A stretch of DNA of 64,000 nucleotides from Lenzites betulinus (taxonomy: Eukaryota > Basidiomycota > Agaricomycetes > Polyporales > Polyporaceae), in contig JABYQU010000007.1 in NCBI GenBank assembly GCA_022264855.1, positions 806,001-870,000 of the forward strand, given 5' to 3'. Shown piece by piece: positions 33,513 through 44,656 of the stretch. Position 1 is the stretch's first letter. The number at the start of each line of letters is the position of its first letter. The translations under genes were made by a program, and so were the position numbers. Below the pieces are notes generated by a model. It ran no database searches. It was not told where the DNA came from and saw only the letters and a list, made by a program, of their open reading frames with translations.

Positions 33513-34537
33513 TCAGATCAGGAACGGAACGACGGCCTTGCGCTCCTTCGGGTAGTCAGGGAAGCGGTTGTGGTACCACTTATGTCCCTTCCACGCACGC
33601 GGGAACATCAACAGCACCTCCGAGAACACAAACAGCCACGGCGGGCTGATCGTCGCCGCGAACGCGGACAGCGACGCGATAGCAGGCGCGGGCGACGCCG
33701 CAACCGCGAACCCGAGCCACTCTGCCCACTCGCAGAAGTAGTTAGGGTACGATATGAAGCGGTAAAGCAGTCCGTGCGGGATCGCGTAGTGCTCGCCCTT
33801 GCTCTTCTTCTTCCCATTCGCGTTGTCGTCCTCGTCGGCCTGCGCGGTCTTCGTGGTCTTAGCCTTGCGCCGGAGGTTGAGCAGGATCTCGTCGTGCACG
33901 ATGTTCCCCACGAATCCTGCCGCCCACACCGCAACCCCGATCCAGAATGCCGGGCGCTGGAACGCGCCAGAGAGGAACGACTGTGCGCCAGGCGAAGAGA
34001 GGTATGCGCCGAGAAGGGAGCCGTTGACGACATTGAACGCTACGGCCGAGGCGGGGACGAAGATGTGCGATTTCGAGCGCGAGGGCGTGCGCAAAGGAGA
34101 AACGATGGCACGGTTGAGATAGTGGATTAGGAATAGAGCGGCGAGGAATGTTGGCGGGTGCGCGAGCGTGATTGGAGGCGCTGTCCCAGCCGCGATGGGT
34201 GAGAGGGGGGAGCGCAAGAAGGAGTATACGAATGCGGCCGGAGAAATAAGTTCCATGAAGATCCACGATTTTAGGCCTGTTAAGGAGCTTGATTAGAGGG
34301 TTATTATATGCAGCCTCAAGTTCATCGGCATACCATCCACGAGAAATATGCTGTCCTTGGAAGGCGCGAACCTTCCGAAAGGCGCGTCGATGATGAATGT
34401 AGTTGGAAAGATCGCAACAGGTACGACGGTAAACCACCACTTCGTTACTGCGCGAGCACTTTAGCGTGGGTTTAAGCGCATGACAAATATGTGAGCTCAC
34501 CATCGTAGAGCGTTTGTGCCTTCTGTACATCCGGCAT
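33513..34537 (-). CDS. Steroid 5-alpha-reductase family membrane enzyme (304 aa)
   Basis: Exons 34501-34537, 34334-34447 and 33513-34276 give 305 codons beginning MPDVQKAQTLYD. The C-terminal half has the family signature: HGLLYRFISYPNYFCEWAEWLGFA and, near the end, KWYHNRFPDYPKERKAVVPFLI. The upstream part has the SIFLVDGLKSWIFMELISP segment typical of the SRD5A1-like branch. Several hydrophobic segments indicate an ER membrane protein. The family reduces a C=C bond next to a carbonyl using NADPH; in fungi the true substrate may be a steroid, polyprenol-type or other lipid enone. A charged insert rich in Lys/Asp (about residues 178-197, before HYAIPHG) lies before the catalytic end. It converges with FunK1 copy 3. 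Confidence 0.9.
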
Positions 34538-35053
34538 TGTTGTGTTTGATGAGTTATGGGACACTTTCGGATCAAATTGGTATATGCACGAAGATAAGCG
34601 TCCAACGAGATGACTGTGCAATGGCTGGAGTGCTTTAGCGGGAATTCAATATTCTGATGTCGTGGCGTCCGCGGCGTTGTTTGCTCTTGTTAGGATTGAA
34701 AGCTTCCGAGATCCAAATGCGGACAGCTGTTCTCCATCTTGCCACACGCCGCATCGCAACCGCATCGTCTTGAATGCTGGCAATACCGCACGTTCTTTGG
34801 AGACGTATTCACACTCGTTCTGGAGATAACCGTATCTCGTATGCGCTCAGTGAATACCCGAAGCTCTGGGAACATCACATCGCCTTCTGCCTTCCATGCA
34901 CTGGAAATTTGCATTGATCATAGCTTCTTCGACAACATATACTCTGCAAGTCACCTATCTGTACGCCCCTCTCACATTTGTGACAGTAAAATCTCGTGCC
35001 CTACCCTACAATCGCAACTCATTGATGTCCTGCAAGACGCGCGCTCCCAAGCC
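34538..35053. other. Intergenic between reductase and GST genes
   Basis: Promoter of the reductase and 3' end of the GST. No coding frame supported. Confidence 0.5.
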
Positions 35054-35984
35054 TTAAAACGGTTTGCCCGCCCTGATGGCCTTGGCAGCCTCGCTCTGCG
35101 CCTCGTTACGGAGGTACCGTGCGTATATTTCTGCGTAGTGCTCCGAATCCTAACTCCTTGTAAGCATTGCATCGATCGCACATGATGTCACTTACGCTCT
35201 GGGTCCGACGGACGCTGTCTCGCGTCTCCAGCGCCTCCGCGTATGCTTTCCACGCGCTCCCGGCGGCCTCTCTGGAGTAACCGCGATTCTCGGCAAGAAT
35301 GTAGTCTCGGACAATCCAAGGTGCGAGTGCGATATCGACGAGGCTGAACTGCTCGCCCAGGAAGTATGGACCCTTCACTTTCTCTGTCAGAGTGCGCAAT
35401 GCCTTGTAATAGTCTTCCAGGTGTTCCTTCTGCTTCTCTGGCTCCTGCGCCATGACCAGACGCATGAAAACGGGGACGATCTGCTTCGCAACGTGGTCGG
35501 TCCAGAGACGGACGTAGGCGCGGTCGAAGGGGTCGTCGGGTAGAAGGTGCGGCTTGTGTTCGGGGAACGCGTCTTCGAAGAACTCGCAGAGGATGAGGGA
35601 CTCATACATGGCCTTGCCTTTGTATTCGATTGCGGGGACGAGGCCCTTTGGGTTGATGTCTGCGGAAGTCATATCGCCCCTCTGCTCAATGATCCAGATT
35701 CGGCGTATGGACGTACCAAGGAAGTGTTTCTCTTTCTTGTACGGGTTGACTTCCTTGTACTGGTATGGAATTCCCCTCTCTTCCAGTGCGATCCATGAAC
35801 GTTGCACGTATGGGCAGAACTAATCATCGAAGATTATTTTCAGCGATATTTGAACGCCATGATGTACATAGAATGTACTCGCCCATCCCGCGTAAAACAC
35901 CAAATCCTGCGGCTCTTGGCGTTGCTCAACAGTCTTGGCTGCCAGACCGGTCGCATGCGGATATATGTAGTCCCCGTTACTCAT
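35054..35984 (-). CDS. Omega-class glutathione S-transferase (254 aa)
   Basis: Exons 35883-35984, 35717-35819, 35196-35659 and 35054-35149 total 255 codons. The thioredoxin-like N-terminal domain has YAGWFCPYVQRSW, in which the cysteine of FCPY is the expected omega-class catalytic residue. INPKGLVPAIE with the cis-proline and YESLILCEFFED with the glutathione-binding ESxx motif follow. The helical C-terminal domain (from about residue 110) ends RNEAQSEAAKAIRAGKPF. Omega GSTs catalyse thiol transfer and deglutathionylation. The first intron (35820-35882) has a GC donor (TGG|GCGAGT) directly before the active-site exon. No alternative GT donor restores the conserved YAGWFCPY. Confidence 0.93.
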
Positions 35985-37299
35985 GATTGACGAAGCCGCG
36001 GATGAGACGTGCTATGTGTTCAGTGAAGTCAAGCAACGCGAGGCAGGTTCCAGATCACAGGCTCCGAGGGAAGATTGCTGAGACGCGCTATATGGTCCTC
36101 CCAGCCGGAGGACTTATGTATCAAGTGCAGTGGCGCAGAATCCACGATGACGAAGCAAGACAGTCAGCAGGTTCTGCGATTTTCGTGAACCCAGTCGGAC
36201 CGGCGATCCCACGTCCCACGGTGGTAATCATAACAAGTATACATTCGCCGTCTCGCTCTCACCACACGTAACTAGATGGGTTGAGCTAGCTAGAGGTTCT
36301 AGTACCAACTAGGACCTAAACACCGCCATCAGCGTCATCTACGTTCGAACCACTGCCATACACTCACGCCGGTTTTCCTACAACTTCAAGGGCTGATGTG
36401 TTTGGCAGATGAAGAGACCGGTTACTTGTACATGAGAAGAGCTTTGCTAACGTCAAATACAGGTAGAATACAGTAATCGTATAGCTGACTGATCGACGGC
36501 ATCTTAATCTGGACCTGATGTGTGCTACCTGACCACGTGATGTACAGTAACGTAGTTAGGTTGGAGGTGCACGCTGATGGCCTGGGTTGAATCTACCTCC
36601 TCCTCCTCCTCCTCCTCCTCCTCCTCCTCCCCACTGGTATCCTCCGCGAGCGGCTACTCACCATTGTCCGCTACGTCGGCAAATAACTCGATGTGGGCCC
36701 GGTCAGTCGTCGACACCCGCGGTTGCATCCCCGGGCCAGTGTCCCCGAGCCCAGGTACATCCCATCTCATCCGTCGGACCTCCTGAGCCTCACCACGCGC
36801 TCATGAAGAGTCTACACTCATGCCGCTGCCGCGCTGATCAGCTTATGTGCGTCGAGCAGGACAAACTGATCCTGTATCTGCACTCGTTCGCCGAGCACCT
36901 CCTCACGTATGGAGGTAAAATAACCCGGCGCAGTACTACGCGTCGATCATGCCCCTCCTACTAAATGTGACGCGGAACGTGAACGGGTCAGAGTACAAGA
37001 AGTTGCGCGCGAAGGCAGTAGTTTGCTAACGCGCTCCACTGTGTGCAGACCCGACGTGTATTTCGTACTCTCCCAATATCGTGCCTAAGAGCACGCATGC
37101 ATTATTTCCTCCACATGTACTCTCGAGCTCCGAAGTATCCACCCAACCCAGTGTAATGTCGGCGCAATGTTCACCGTTGCGTTGATCTCCAAACGCTGTA
37201 CATTTTTCCATTTTCGCCTGTTGTGAATGAAACAATGCATAGAGTCTAGCATGTCGTCCACAGCGTTTGTACAGTGTAGTGGTGTCTGGCGAGATTTGA
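35985..37299. other. Intergenic region with TCC microsatellite, no gene recognised
   Basis: Short frames only. A frame near 36840-37020 encodes a plausible-looking peptide (VEQDKLILYLHSFAEHLL) that might be a remnant of an unidentified gene. Confidence 0.4.
36596..36630. repeat. Trinucleotide microsatellite (TCC)n
   Basis: About eleven to twelve uninterrupted CTC/TCC units. Confidence 0.95.
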
Positions 37300-37314
37300 A
37301 CGTGAGCCACTCGC

Positions 37315-37326
37315 GATCACGTGATC
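37315..37326. promoter_or_regulatory. Palindromic CACGTG element upstream of paralogue B
   Basis: GATCACGTGATC is a perfect 12-nt palindrome around an E-box core. A 10-nt version (ATCACGTGAT, 50309-50318) lies at the matching place upstream of paralogue D. Such cores bind bHLH factors in fungi; use here is inferred from conservation only. Confidence 0.4.
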
Positions 37327-37747
37327 GAGACGCGTCGTGTTTACACCGCGTTTCGACACGCGTAAAGTACAAGAGTGAGAAGAACGCGGATTATATGCAC
37401 CAGTAACGCGCGACACAACAGCGCGAGTTGAGAGAACCACACCGAACCACGCGGTGCGCGAGTTGAACCGCTTCACGTGCCCCCGGCCGGTGCCACCCCC
37501 CGCACCGCGTCGCTCTACTCGTAGCACATAAATCAGATATTTTATCGGCTGATAATATGGTTGCGAGCGTACCGTGATATCGTGAGTCCTCCAGGAGGGT
37601 GAGGAGGTTGAAATAAAGGGTGCACGGGCCGCGGGTTCGGCAAACCCCGCTGCGCGTCTGTGCTCCGATTCCCATTCCGCTCTCAGCCACTACCTCTCCT
37701 CCCCCACCCTCTCCTCCCATCTTCCCCCCTCCACCTACCATCACACA

Positions 37748-39168
37748 ATGCCAACCAACACAGTCGCTCTACCCACCATGGATAAGGCCGCACTGCAAGC
37801 CCTTACACGCGCCGGGCTGCAGGAACTGGCGAAGGTGTGTCGCGCGTTGTGGCCGCCGCCCGCCGTGCGGTCGCGCGCGAGGGTACGCGTGAGCTAACAC
37901 CCCCCTTTCTGCAGTTTAACGGTGTGAAAGCAAACAGCACAACTGCGCAGATAATTAAAGACCTACTGGCCATCAAGCAACCCTTGCAGTTTCCCTGGTA
38001 CGTCCCACCCGCGTCGGCGGCCACACTGCGTCCGATTGAACATCCTCCCGCGCGACGCAGCCCTGCGAACCCCTCGATAACGTCGGGCCCTGGGAGGGCC
38101 TCAGAAGATCGCAAGCAGACTCTGCGGCGCAGCCGGCGGGTGCGCGCGCCGCGTGCGGCCGTTGTGAACTCGAGCGCGGAGGAGATCGACATGGGGCTTG
38201 GCCCCAACATATTCTCTTATCGAGGAGATGCTCAATCGTCTTTCCGGAGCCAAAACCTGGCTGCAGAGGATCAGTGGGCGGACGGATTGGACGACGACGA
38301 CGAGTCGAACGCTTCGGACGCCAGTTCCGGTGAGTCGCGTCGTCCCCGGAGCATTGCATCAGCTCACATCGGCGCGCGTAGATTTTCAAGGTCCCGCCTC
38401 GCCGTGGAAGGCGGGCAAGGTGTTTGCGGATGCAGGTGCGCAGGCCATTCCCTGTACGGCGAGAGAATCAGTGGTTGATATTTGCGCCCAACGCAGATGG
38501 AGACGGGAACGGACCGTCCTTCCTCCTCCGGCCTGTCCGAGAGTGGCAGCCGTCCCGCGACAACGCCGGGGCGGTGGAAGATGCAACAGGCAACGACGCT
38601 CGTCTACAGTCGCCTGGCCTGGCCGCGCCTTCAACGTCTGCCGTATATCGGCCGGGATTCCTCGACCTGCGAGCTACGCTCGCGCGCATCGCGCCGCTAG
38701 CTGAGGACGACGCGAAGGCCAAGCAGTCCATTCGCGAGCTCGGGGCCCTGGTTAATGTCGCAGAGGGGAAGGCCGCCGAGGTCAAGATGAAAGCGCGCCA
38801 GCTCTGCCAGCTCCGTCGCGCACTCGAGACGGAGTTTTTCGCCAAAGTCAAAACCGACCCGCGGCTCCTGAACGGGACCTGGACCAAGGAGACGACCAGC
38901 TCAGAGGAGCAGCAGACGAACACCCAGGCAGTGGAGACGACCTTGGGGAAGAGTAGCGAGGGAGAGGCTTTGCGGTCCGATGCCGTCCAGCCCACCTGTG
39001 AAGAGGAGGAGCCGCGGTAAGAGTGAACAGCGCTCGCGCGGGATCCAGCACTGACCGTGTGTTTGTAGGTTTGACACCATCGCGAAGGGCAAACGTCGGG
39101 CACGCGACGTAGACGAGGACTCGTCTCCTGCCAGGCGTGTCCGACGGCGGGAGTCGTACGAAGCTTGA
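37748..39168 (+). CDS. SAP-like/coiled-coil protein, paralogue B (391 aa)
   Basis: Exons 37748-37834, 37915-38329, 38382-38435, 38497-39016 and 39069-39168 sum to 392 codons. The N-terminal SAP-like motif reads ALQALTRAGLQELAK, then NGVKANSTTAQIIKDLLAIK, split by an intron after LAK. Then come a proline-rich linker with a basic patch, an acidic run (DDDDESNASDASS), a coiled coil (about 285-330; AEGKAAEVKMKARQLCQLRR, PRLLNGTWT) and a basic tail KGKRRARDVDEDSSPARRVR that looks like a nuclear signal. Its closest relative is paralogue D, in inverted orientation at 48.7-49.9 kb; A and C are more distant. I know no described family; DNA or chromatin binding is inferred from the SAP-like start and basic tail. 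Confidence 0.85.
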
Positions 39169-39506
39169 TGAAGCCCCCTGATGTTGTATAGGACTGTATC
39201 CTCCCCGTGCTGCCTGTTGTGGAAGTCATAAGATCGCCCCTGTTGTGAAACATGTATCTCTAGAGCTCGAGCGGAATTTGATGATTTAGTTAGCTGTTCA
39301 ATGCACGCACGAACAGAATAAAAAACAAGAATATCGGAGGCGTTGGGGCGATAATATGCCGCACAGATATGTTGGAAGAGTGAATGAGAGAGAACGGTGG
39401 TTAATAACGGATTTCCGAACATGTATGATTTACAGTATGGTATAACGGTCTCAGTTCTAAAGTATACAACAAGTTGAGGTTTAACGAAAGGACGTAGCGG
39501 GACGTG
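39169..39506. other. Convergent 3' spacer
   Basis: Two genes converge here. No frame supported. Confidence 0.5.
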
Positions 39507-42500
39507 TTATTGTTCGGCTTGATCGTGCGCGACCGCGATCACTCCAGGGGACTTCTTCCGTTCGGTCACCAGATGCGCGAACTTGGAGACGAATCGATCT
39601 CTCTTCGATTGCTTCGCCGTAATTCTTGCGGCACCCTCTCCGCCCACTGCGTCGCCATTCTCCCCCTCATGACTAGCCGGATACTCTCCACCATGTTCTG
39701 GTGCCTTGCCCTTCTCCGCCGCGCTCGGATGCTGGTGGCCGTGCTCGTGTCCATGTCCATGTCCATTGGTATGGTGATGTTTGTGTCCGTCGCGCTCCGG
39801 GGTGACGGTCAGGAAGTTCACGATGAGCGACCACAGGTTGTTCCCGCTGACGGAGTGCTCGTCCATGAACACCGCCTGGTCCGCGATCTTCGCGAGCCGC
39901 CGCGCCTCCTCCGTATCCCGCCGCGCCACGATACTGCTGGGGGGCGGGTGCTCGTCCGCATCCAGCGCCCACGCCCACGCCCAGCTGCCCGGCGGCGCCT
40001 CGCGCCCCGCCGTCCGCCTCCCGCCTCCCTCGCCGCCCTTCTCAGATGGAGCCTGCGCGGACCCAGACGCCTCGGCGCCCTCAAACGGCTCGTGTTCGGC
40101 GTTGAGGAACGGGTGAAGCTGGCCCTTGTTGCGCATCGCGTCCCGCTTCGCGCGCTCGAGCGTCCGCCGGCGCGCCTTCTCGATCTCCTTTGCCGTCTTC
40201 CCGAACTTGCGCGAGAACTTCGTGTCTCCGTCGATGTACCTCCGCAAGGCGAGCTCAGACACCTCGCCGACGAGCTCGGGCGGCAGCTTGAATGCGCTGA
40301 GCTCGGGCTCGGGCTCGAGCGCGCGGATGACGCCGCGGGTAGACACGCGCTCGCGGATCATCGTGTCCTGTGGGCAGCGCGAGGTTCAGCGTGGCCCGCA
40401 AATTGCCTTCGGGATGCTAGTAGAAACACTTACCAAACCGTTGTCATATACGTCTAGCTCTCCTGCATATCGCAGGCCCTCGGGTCCGCCCGATTTCTCG
40501 TGGAAGCGCGGACCGGCAACGTCCGACGACCCGCTGGAATCTCGTCCTTGGCCGGAGGAGCCCGCGCCTGATGTTGTCGATGGATGCCTGCGCAAGAATG
40601 CGCTCGCGCGCGTGACGTGAGCACTGAATGCCCGCCTTCCCGACTTCCCATCTGCACCTGCGGGGGCCTTTCTGTGCGGTAGACCATTCGCTTTGGGCTT
40701 GTCTCCGCCATTAGCATGCGCGACAGACCCGTCGGTGGGTTCGGTGTCCGGACGCGCTTGTGAACTAATCAACGGATCGGATTGGGAAGTGGTGAAGGGT
40801 GGAGCTGAGGGACTCTTTGATGATTGACCGGTGTGTCCGTTACTGCGGACACCTGCGAGATTACTCTGTGAGCCCGACGGCGACGCAGTTGTGAAAGCAT
40901 CTTCAAGCACTGTGGGCATACCGCCGTTCGGTGCGGGCAGCATACCGGTGATGTACTTGATGAACACCGCCATCGCGCGGAAGCAGTACTTTCCAGGGGT
41001 TGTGAATGCGAACAACACCGGTAGAGTATGCGCCGCATCTTTGCGACTGTAAGCTGCAGCGTATGATACAAACGAGCCAAGGACGTACCATCGTACACCT
41101 GCAGATGGACCTGAGAAGGTTTGCTGTGTCGCTCCTCAATGCCTTCAAGAGCGGGATATAGCAGGCGCGTCTCAGATTTCACGGGGTACTGCTCTGGATG
41201 CGCGGCCTTATGCGCACTTCATAACCGAATGTCAGCACTGTGATAGCCCAGACAAACGTCCAAGGTCGTTCACACTCACAAGTAGATTATTTCGTCCCGA
41301 AGAACCTCCTTGTCGCTCGCAATCACAAGCATAGGCGGGAGCCCGCCGAGATACGAAACCACCGGGCTCACGAGGGGGTGCGTCAAAAGGTAATTCGGCG
41401 CATACATATGAATTTGTCCGTCAATGGAAAGCGTCTCGCCCTGCGGCGTCGCCAGCGAGATATGTTGGGTGCGCATCCCACCCAGCGGCACTGGGAGCGT
41501 GCCCACCGAACCCAGATGTAGCGAGCGTCCGGTGTTGCTGTCGGTCACCGGCACCGTGTAGTCGGGGATCGTCGCTCCTGGCGGGGCACTCTTCTTCTCC
41601 GCCGCAATCAGGTCGCTCTGCTGCTTTACGTCTTTCCCGTCCTTGGATTTATGACGCAAGACATCGCGGATACGCGAGCGCAGGCTTTGCCGCACTTGCA
41701 AGGTGAGATCATCCGGTGGGGGCGGCCAGAGTGTGCTCGGCTTGTGGAAAGACAGGCCGTATGGTGGGATGATATCCTGCGACGATGTTAGTTTCCCACC
41801 CACAAATACTTGCAGAGGACATACGGTTGGGGTGTTGATGTGAATGCTCGGGAACGAGTGAGTAAGGTCACACCAAGGAGATACCAAAACGGCCCCGGAG
41901 GGCGCAGGTAAACCAGAGTCGCGAATGATCTGTAGTAACGCTATGCATAGACCGCCCCCGGCAGAGTCTCCGGCAAACACAATGTTAGAAGGTAACACGG
42001 GCGTGTGCAGTGCTCCGGGTGGTGGCCTGATCAAATACAAGTCTAGTGTATGTTAAGAGTGCGTCTCGAACTGGCTAGAGAGTGCTTACATGCCGCTAGG
42101 AAGTCTTGAGGGGCACAGGGGAACGGATATTGCGGCGCAAGTCGGTAGTTGATGGCTATATGCGCGTTAGGAAAGGATTGAACATATAGTACCGTTCGGT
42201 ACTCACCGAACACTCGGCCATTGATTTTGCGTGCGAGGCGTTGCATGACATATCTAACAAAAGCGTAAGTATATGCCGCTCCACTGGTAGGAGCCATCTG
42301 CGCCAACCTTTCCTGATCGAAGCTGCCGAAGTAATAGCCACCTAAGAAGAGAGTGAGACAGTGCTGTGCTTAACGTCGGCGCCATATTCACCTCCGTGCG
42401 CGTACAATATGCATCGCATTTCGTCCATCTCTGGCTGGTATGTTTCAGGCATCTCCTGAGGTTGTTGTGCCGCCGCCGCGTCGAGCGACGGTGTACCACC

Positions 42501-43145
42501 GTCAGTGGACGCGTCGCGCGCCTTCTGTCTTCGCTTGGCTTCTTGCCAATCCTTCTTCGCGACGATCCATTCGGCGTCAATACTGTAACAATGATGGATT
42601 CAGATTGGGCTGTGCCATGATACGACTCAGGGTCGGTACGCACCCTTTGAGGCCCCGGACTTGCCACCACTTCGTCCCGCCTACGACTCGTTTGGTGACC
42701 TCCTCGCCGCCCATAGCCTTGATAAGATAGGTCGCGGCTTCGTCGCAACACGGCATAGGGACAAGCAACCGAACGACGTGAACCCAAGGTGGACTGGGGG
42801 TTCGCGTATTTGAGAACTCTTGCAGCTCTTCCACAGTATGCCTATAGGGGGGTTCATATCATTTAAACGGGGGGAGACGGCAGATATATCTGTTACTTAC
42901 TTCGTCGCGGCCTCCATGAAGGACTGCAAAGAGCGTTAGAGGCGTGCAATAGGCAATGACAAGGTACGCAGACGCACCTTGACGATGTTGAAGGCCTCGT
43001 CGTACAACAACTCCTCCTGCATGAGCTTCGGCATATCACTTGCTTCGTGGTCTTTCGACAGCCGCTCGAAGTAGTGCTTGACCAGAACGTCCAGGATGAT
43101 GGGGCCGAGCTTGAGCCCTGCCTGGCGCGTTAGAGAGTTGACCAT
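39507..43145 (-). CDS. Large alpha/beta hydrolase of the HSL / fold-3 type
   Basis: About ten exons run from [18 protein letters not shown] (42978-43145) to the stop at 39507. The oxyanion motif HGGGYYFGS (split by an intron) is followed by [15 protein letters not shown] and the nucleophile elbow GDSAGGGL, whose serine codon is at 41963-41965. The acid region is [21 protein letters not shown]. This is the hormone-sensitive-lipase/arylacetamide-deacetylase family, hydrolysing esters of lipids or small molecules. Long additions are unusual: a linker inserted between the nucleophile and acid regions and a roughly 450-residue low-complexity C-terminal part. That part includes a histidine cluster ([19 protein letters not shown], near 39725-39785). 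Such long members occur in basidiomycetes. Catalytic assignment is firm; substrate unknown. Confidence 0.9.
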
Positions 43146-43268
43146 CTTGCCGCACCCGCGAGATGGAAGGGGGAATTATTGGCGGTTGGAAGATAGTGAT
43201 GGTACAAGGGCAAAAGACGAGCGAGCTACGCGCGGAGCGCACTGCCGAAGACAACTTGTTCGATGTCG

Positions 43269-43568
43269 TCAGCAACATTGACCCCACATAGCGTCTCCAT
43301 TAAGTCCGAACGCCCAGTTCATTCGCCGAAGCTGTGGTCGAAATCCTGTGCGTAGATTTCGTAGGTCGAACGAGTTGACATAAGCTAGCGAGTACAGTCG
43401 CGGACCGAAGAGTAGTCTTGGCTGGATAGCTTTGTCGCGTCCGAAGAGTGACATGCCAATCAGTATGACCGTGCCAAGAGCGGAGGCTGCAAAAGTCATA
43501 TATCCGAAAATGGTGGGCCCAGAAGTGGCCGAACGGCCGGAGAGGCCAGTAACAAGCCGGCCCTCCAT
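43269..43568 (-). CDS. Possible small membrane protein (99 aa), uncertain
   Basis: An open frame starting MEGRLVTGLSGRSATSGP contains one clear hydrophobic segment (IFGYMTFAASALGTVILIGM) and lies just upstream of the hydrolase gene on the same strand. No family is recognised. It could be an upstream exon, an independent small gene or chance. Confidence 0.2.
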   Translation of the reverse strand: MEGRLVTGLSGRSATSGPTIFGYMTFAASALGTVILIGMSLFGRDKAIQPRLLFGPRLYSLAYVNSFDLRNLRTGFRPQLRRMNWAFGLNGDAMWGQCC

Positions 43569-44656
43569 TGCTTGCGAGTGAAAGGTCTTCCCGGGCCGCA
43601 AGCTTTACAAATGACGGGCATACGCCGGCGTTGCCGGATATTGCCCAGCTATCGACCGGATGGAGTAAGTCATAATTTCTCTTGATGCCAACAAGTACTT
43701 ACTGCGGCAACACTACAAACCTTATGAGTGGAGTGCGCAGCCTAGTCCTCCGCCTCTGGCCATACTACAACTCGGGGGTGTTTTCCAAGCCTGCTGCATC
43801 TCTTGACCAGAACCGCCATCGCTTGCTGTCGTGACGGTTGCCTTGGTCTTTCGGTGGGGGTAGATGCTAGTAGTCGGAGGTGATGATGCTAACTTTCGGT
43901 GCATCACAACTGGTCGTATATTAGACGCCTACAAGATGAGATCGGGAGTACTTGGGCTCACCAGCGCTAAGCGCTTATTGCTCAGAATGCAATCGCAGAA
44001 CGTCGTCTCGTTGGTCGTTGGTTTGACCATTCTTCGACAGTATGATGTCTTCGTATGAAGTCAATATGCATACGATACACTGTACACAGACATCCTGTAG
44101 GCATCCACAGGGTTCAATTTCGATGGACATCCTACCTCTGCCAAGTCCAGTGGCACTCACCTCCTCGGAGCTCCCGCCCTAAGGTCTTGCGCCCGCTGAT
44201 CCTCTGATCCTTCCCCCCCGTTCATTATCACTGACCACGGGCTGTGGGTGTTAAAGACCACGAACAAGGATCCACAAGGGCCTGTTCAAGTCGTTGTACT
44301 GGCCATGTGTGCATGGTATGTGGCTTGCACCGATCCGAGTGTACCTCCAGCTGAAAACCGTTCTGCCAGGGAGCGAAGCTTTGCATATCTATCCTTCACG
44401 AGGCCTTCAGCTGCAATTTGACACGTCGATGTTGAACTGGTGCTTAAACAAGAACCAGAAACTCGTGGTTGTGCTACGCATGGACCGTGATGCCAGTGCC
44501 ACTCGTTCTTTGTTCTCCTAGGTCCGGCATCCCCCGGGTGGCCTTCAACAAAACCGGGCTGAGACCAACCGACCTCTTTCCTTTCCAACACCACCACCAC
44601 CACCTTATCTACGCCTTCCAAACGTTCCCCCCCAAGAATTTTCCGGATATCTTAAC
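43569..44656. other. Intergenic and promoter of paralogue C
   Basis: Short frames only. A CAC/ACC-rich tract lies in the presumed 5' UTR near 44590-44605. Confidence 0.45.

Larger units (their letters stand above)
37300..39168 (+). repeat. Left arm of SAP-like inverted duplication
   Basis: Counterpart of 48718-50340 in reverse orientation. Similarity covers about 450 bp of promoter and the gene up to its stop codon. It is interrupted by a 258-nt length difference in the fourth exon. Confidence 0.85.

Noticed and set aside
37262..37340. tRNA-like T-arm sequence (TTCAAATCTCGCC on the minus strand)
   Set aside because: The T stem does not pair and no acceptor, D or anticodon arm could be found around it.
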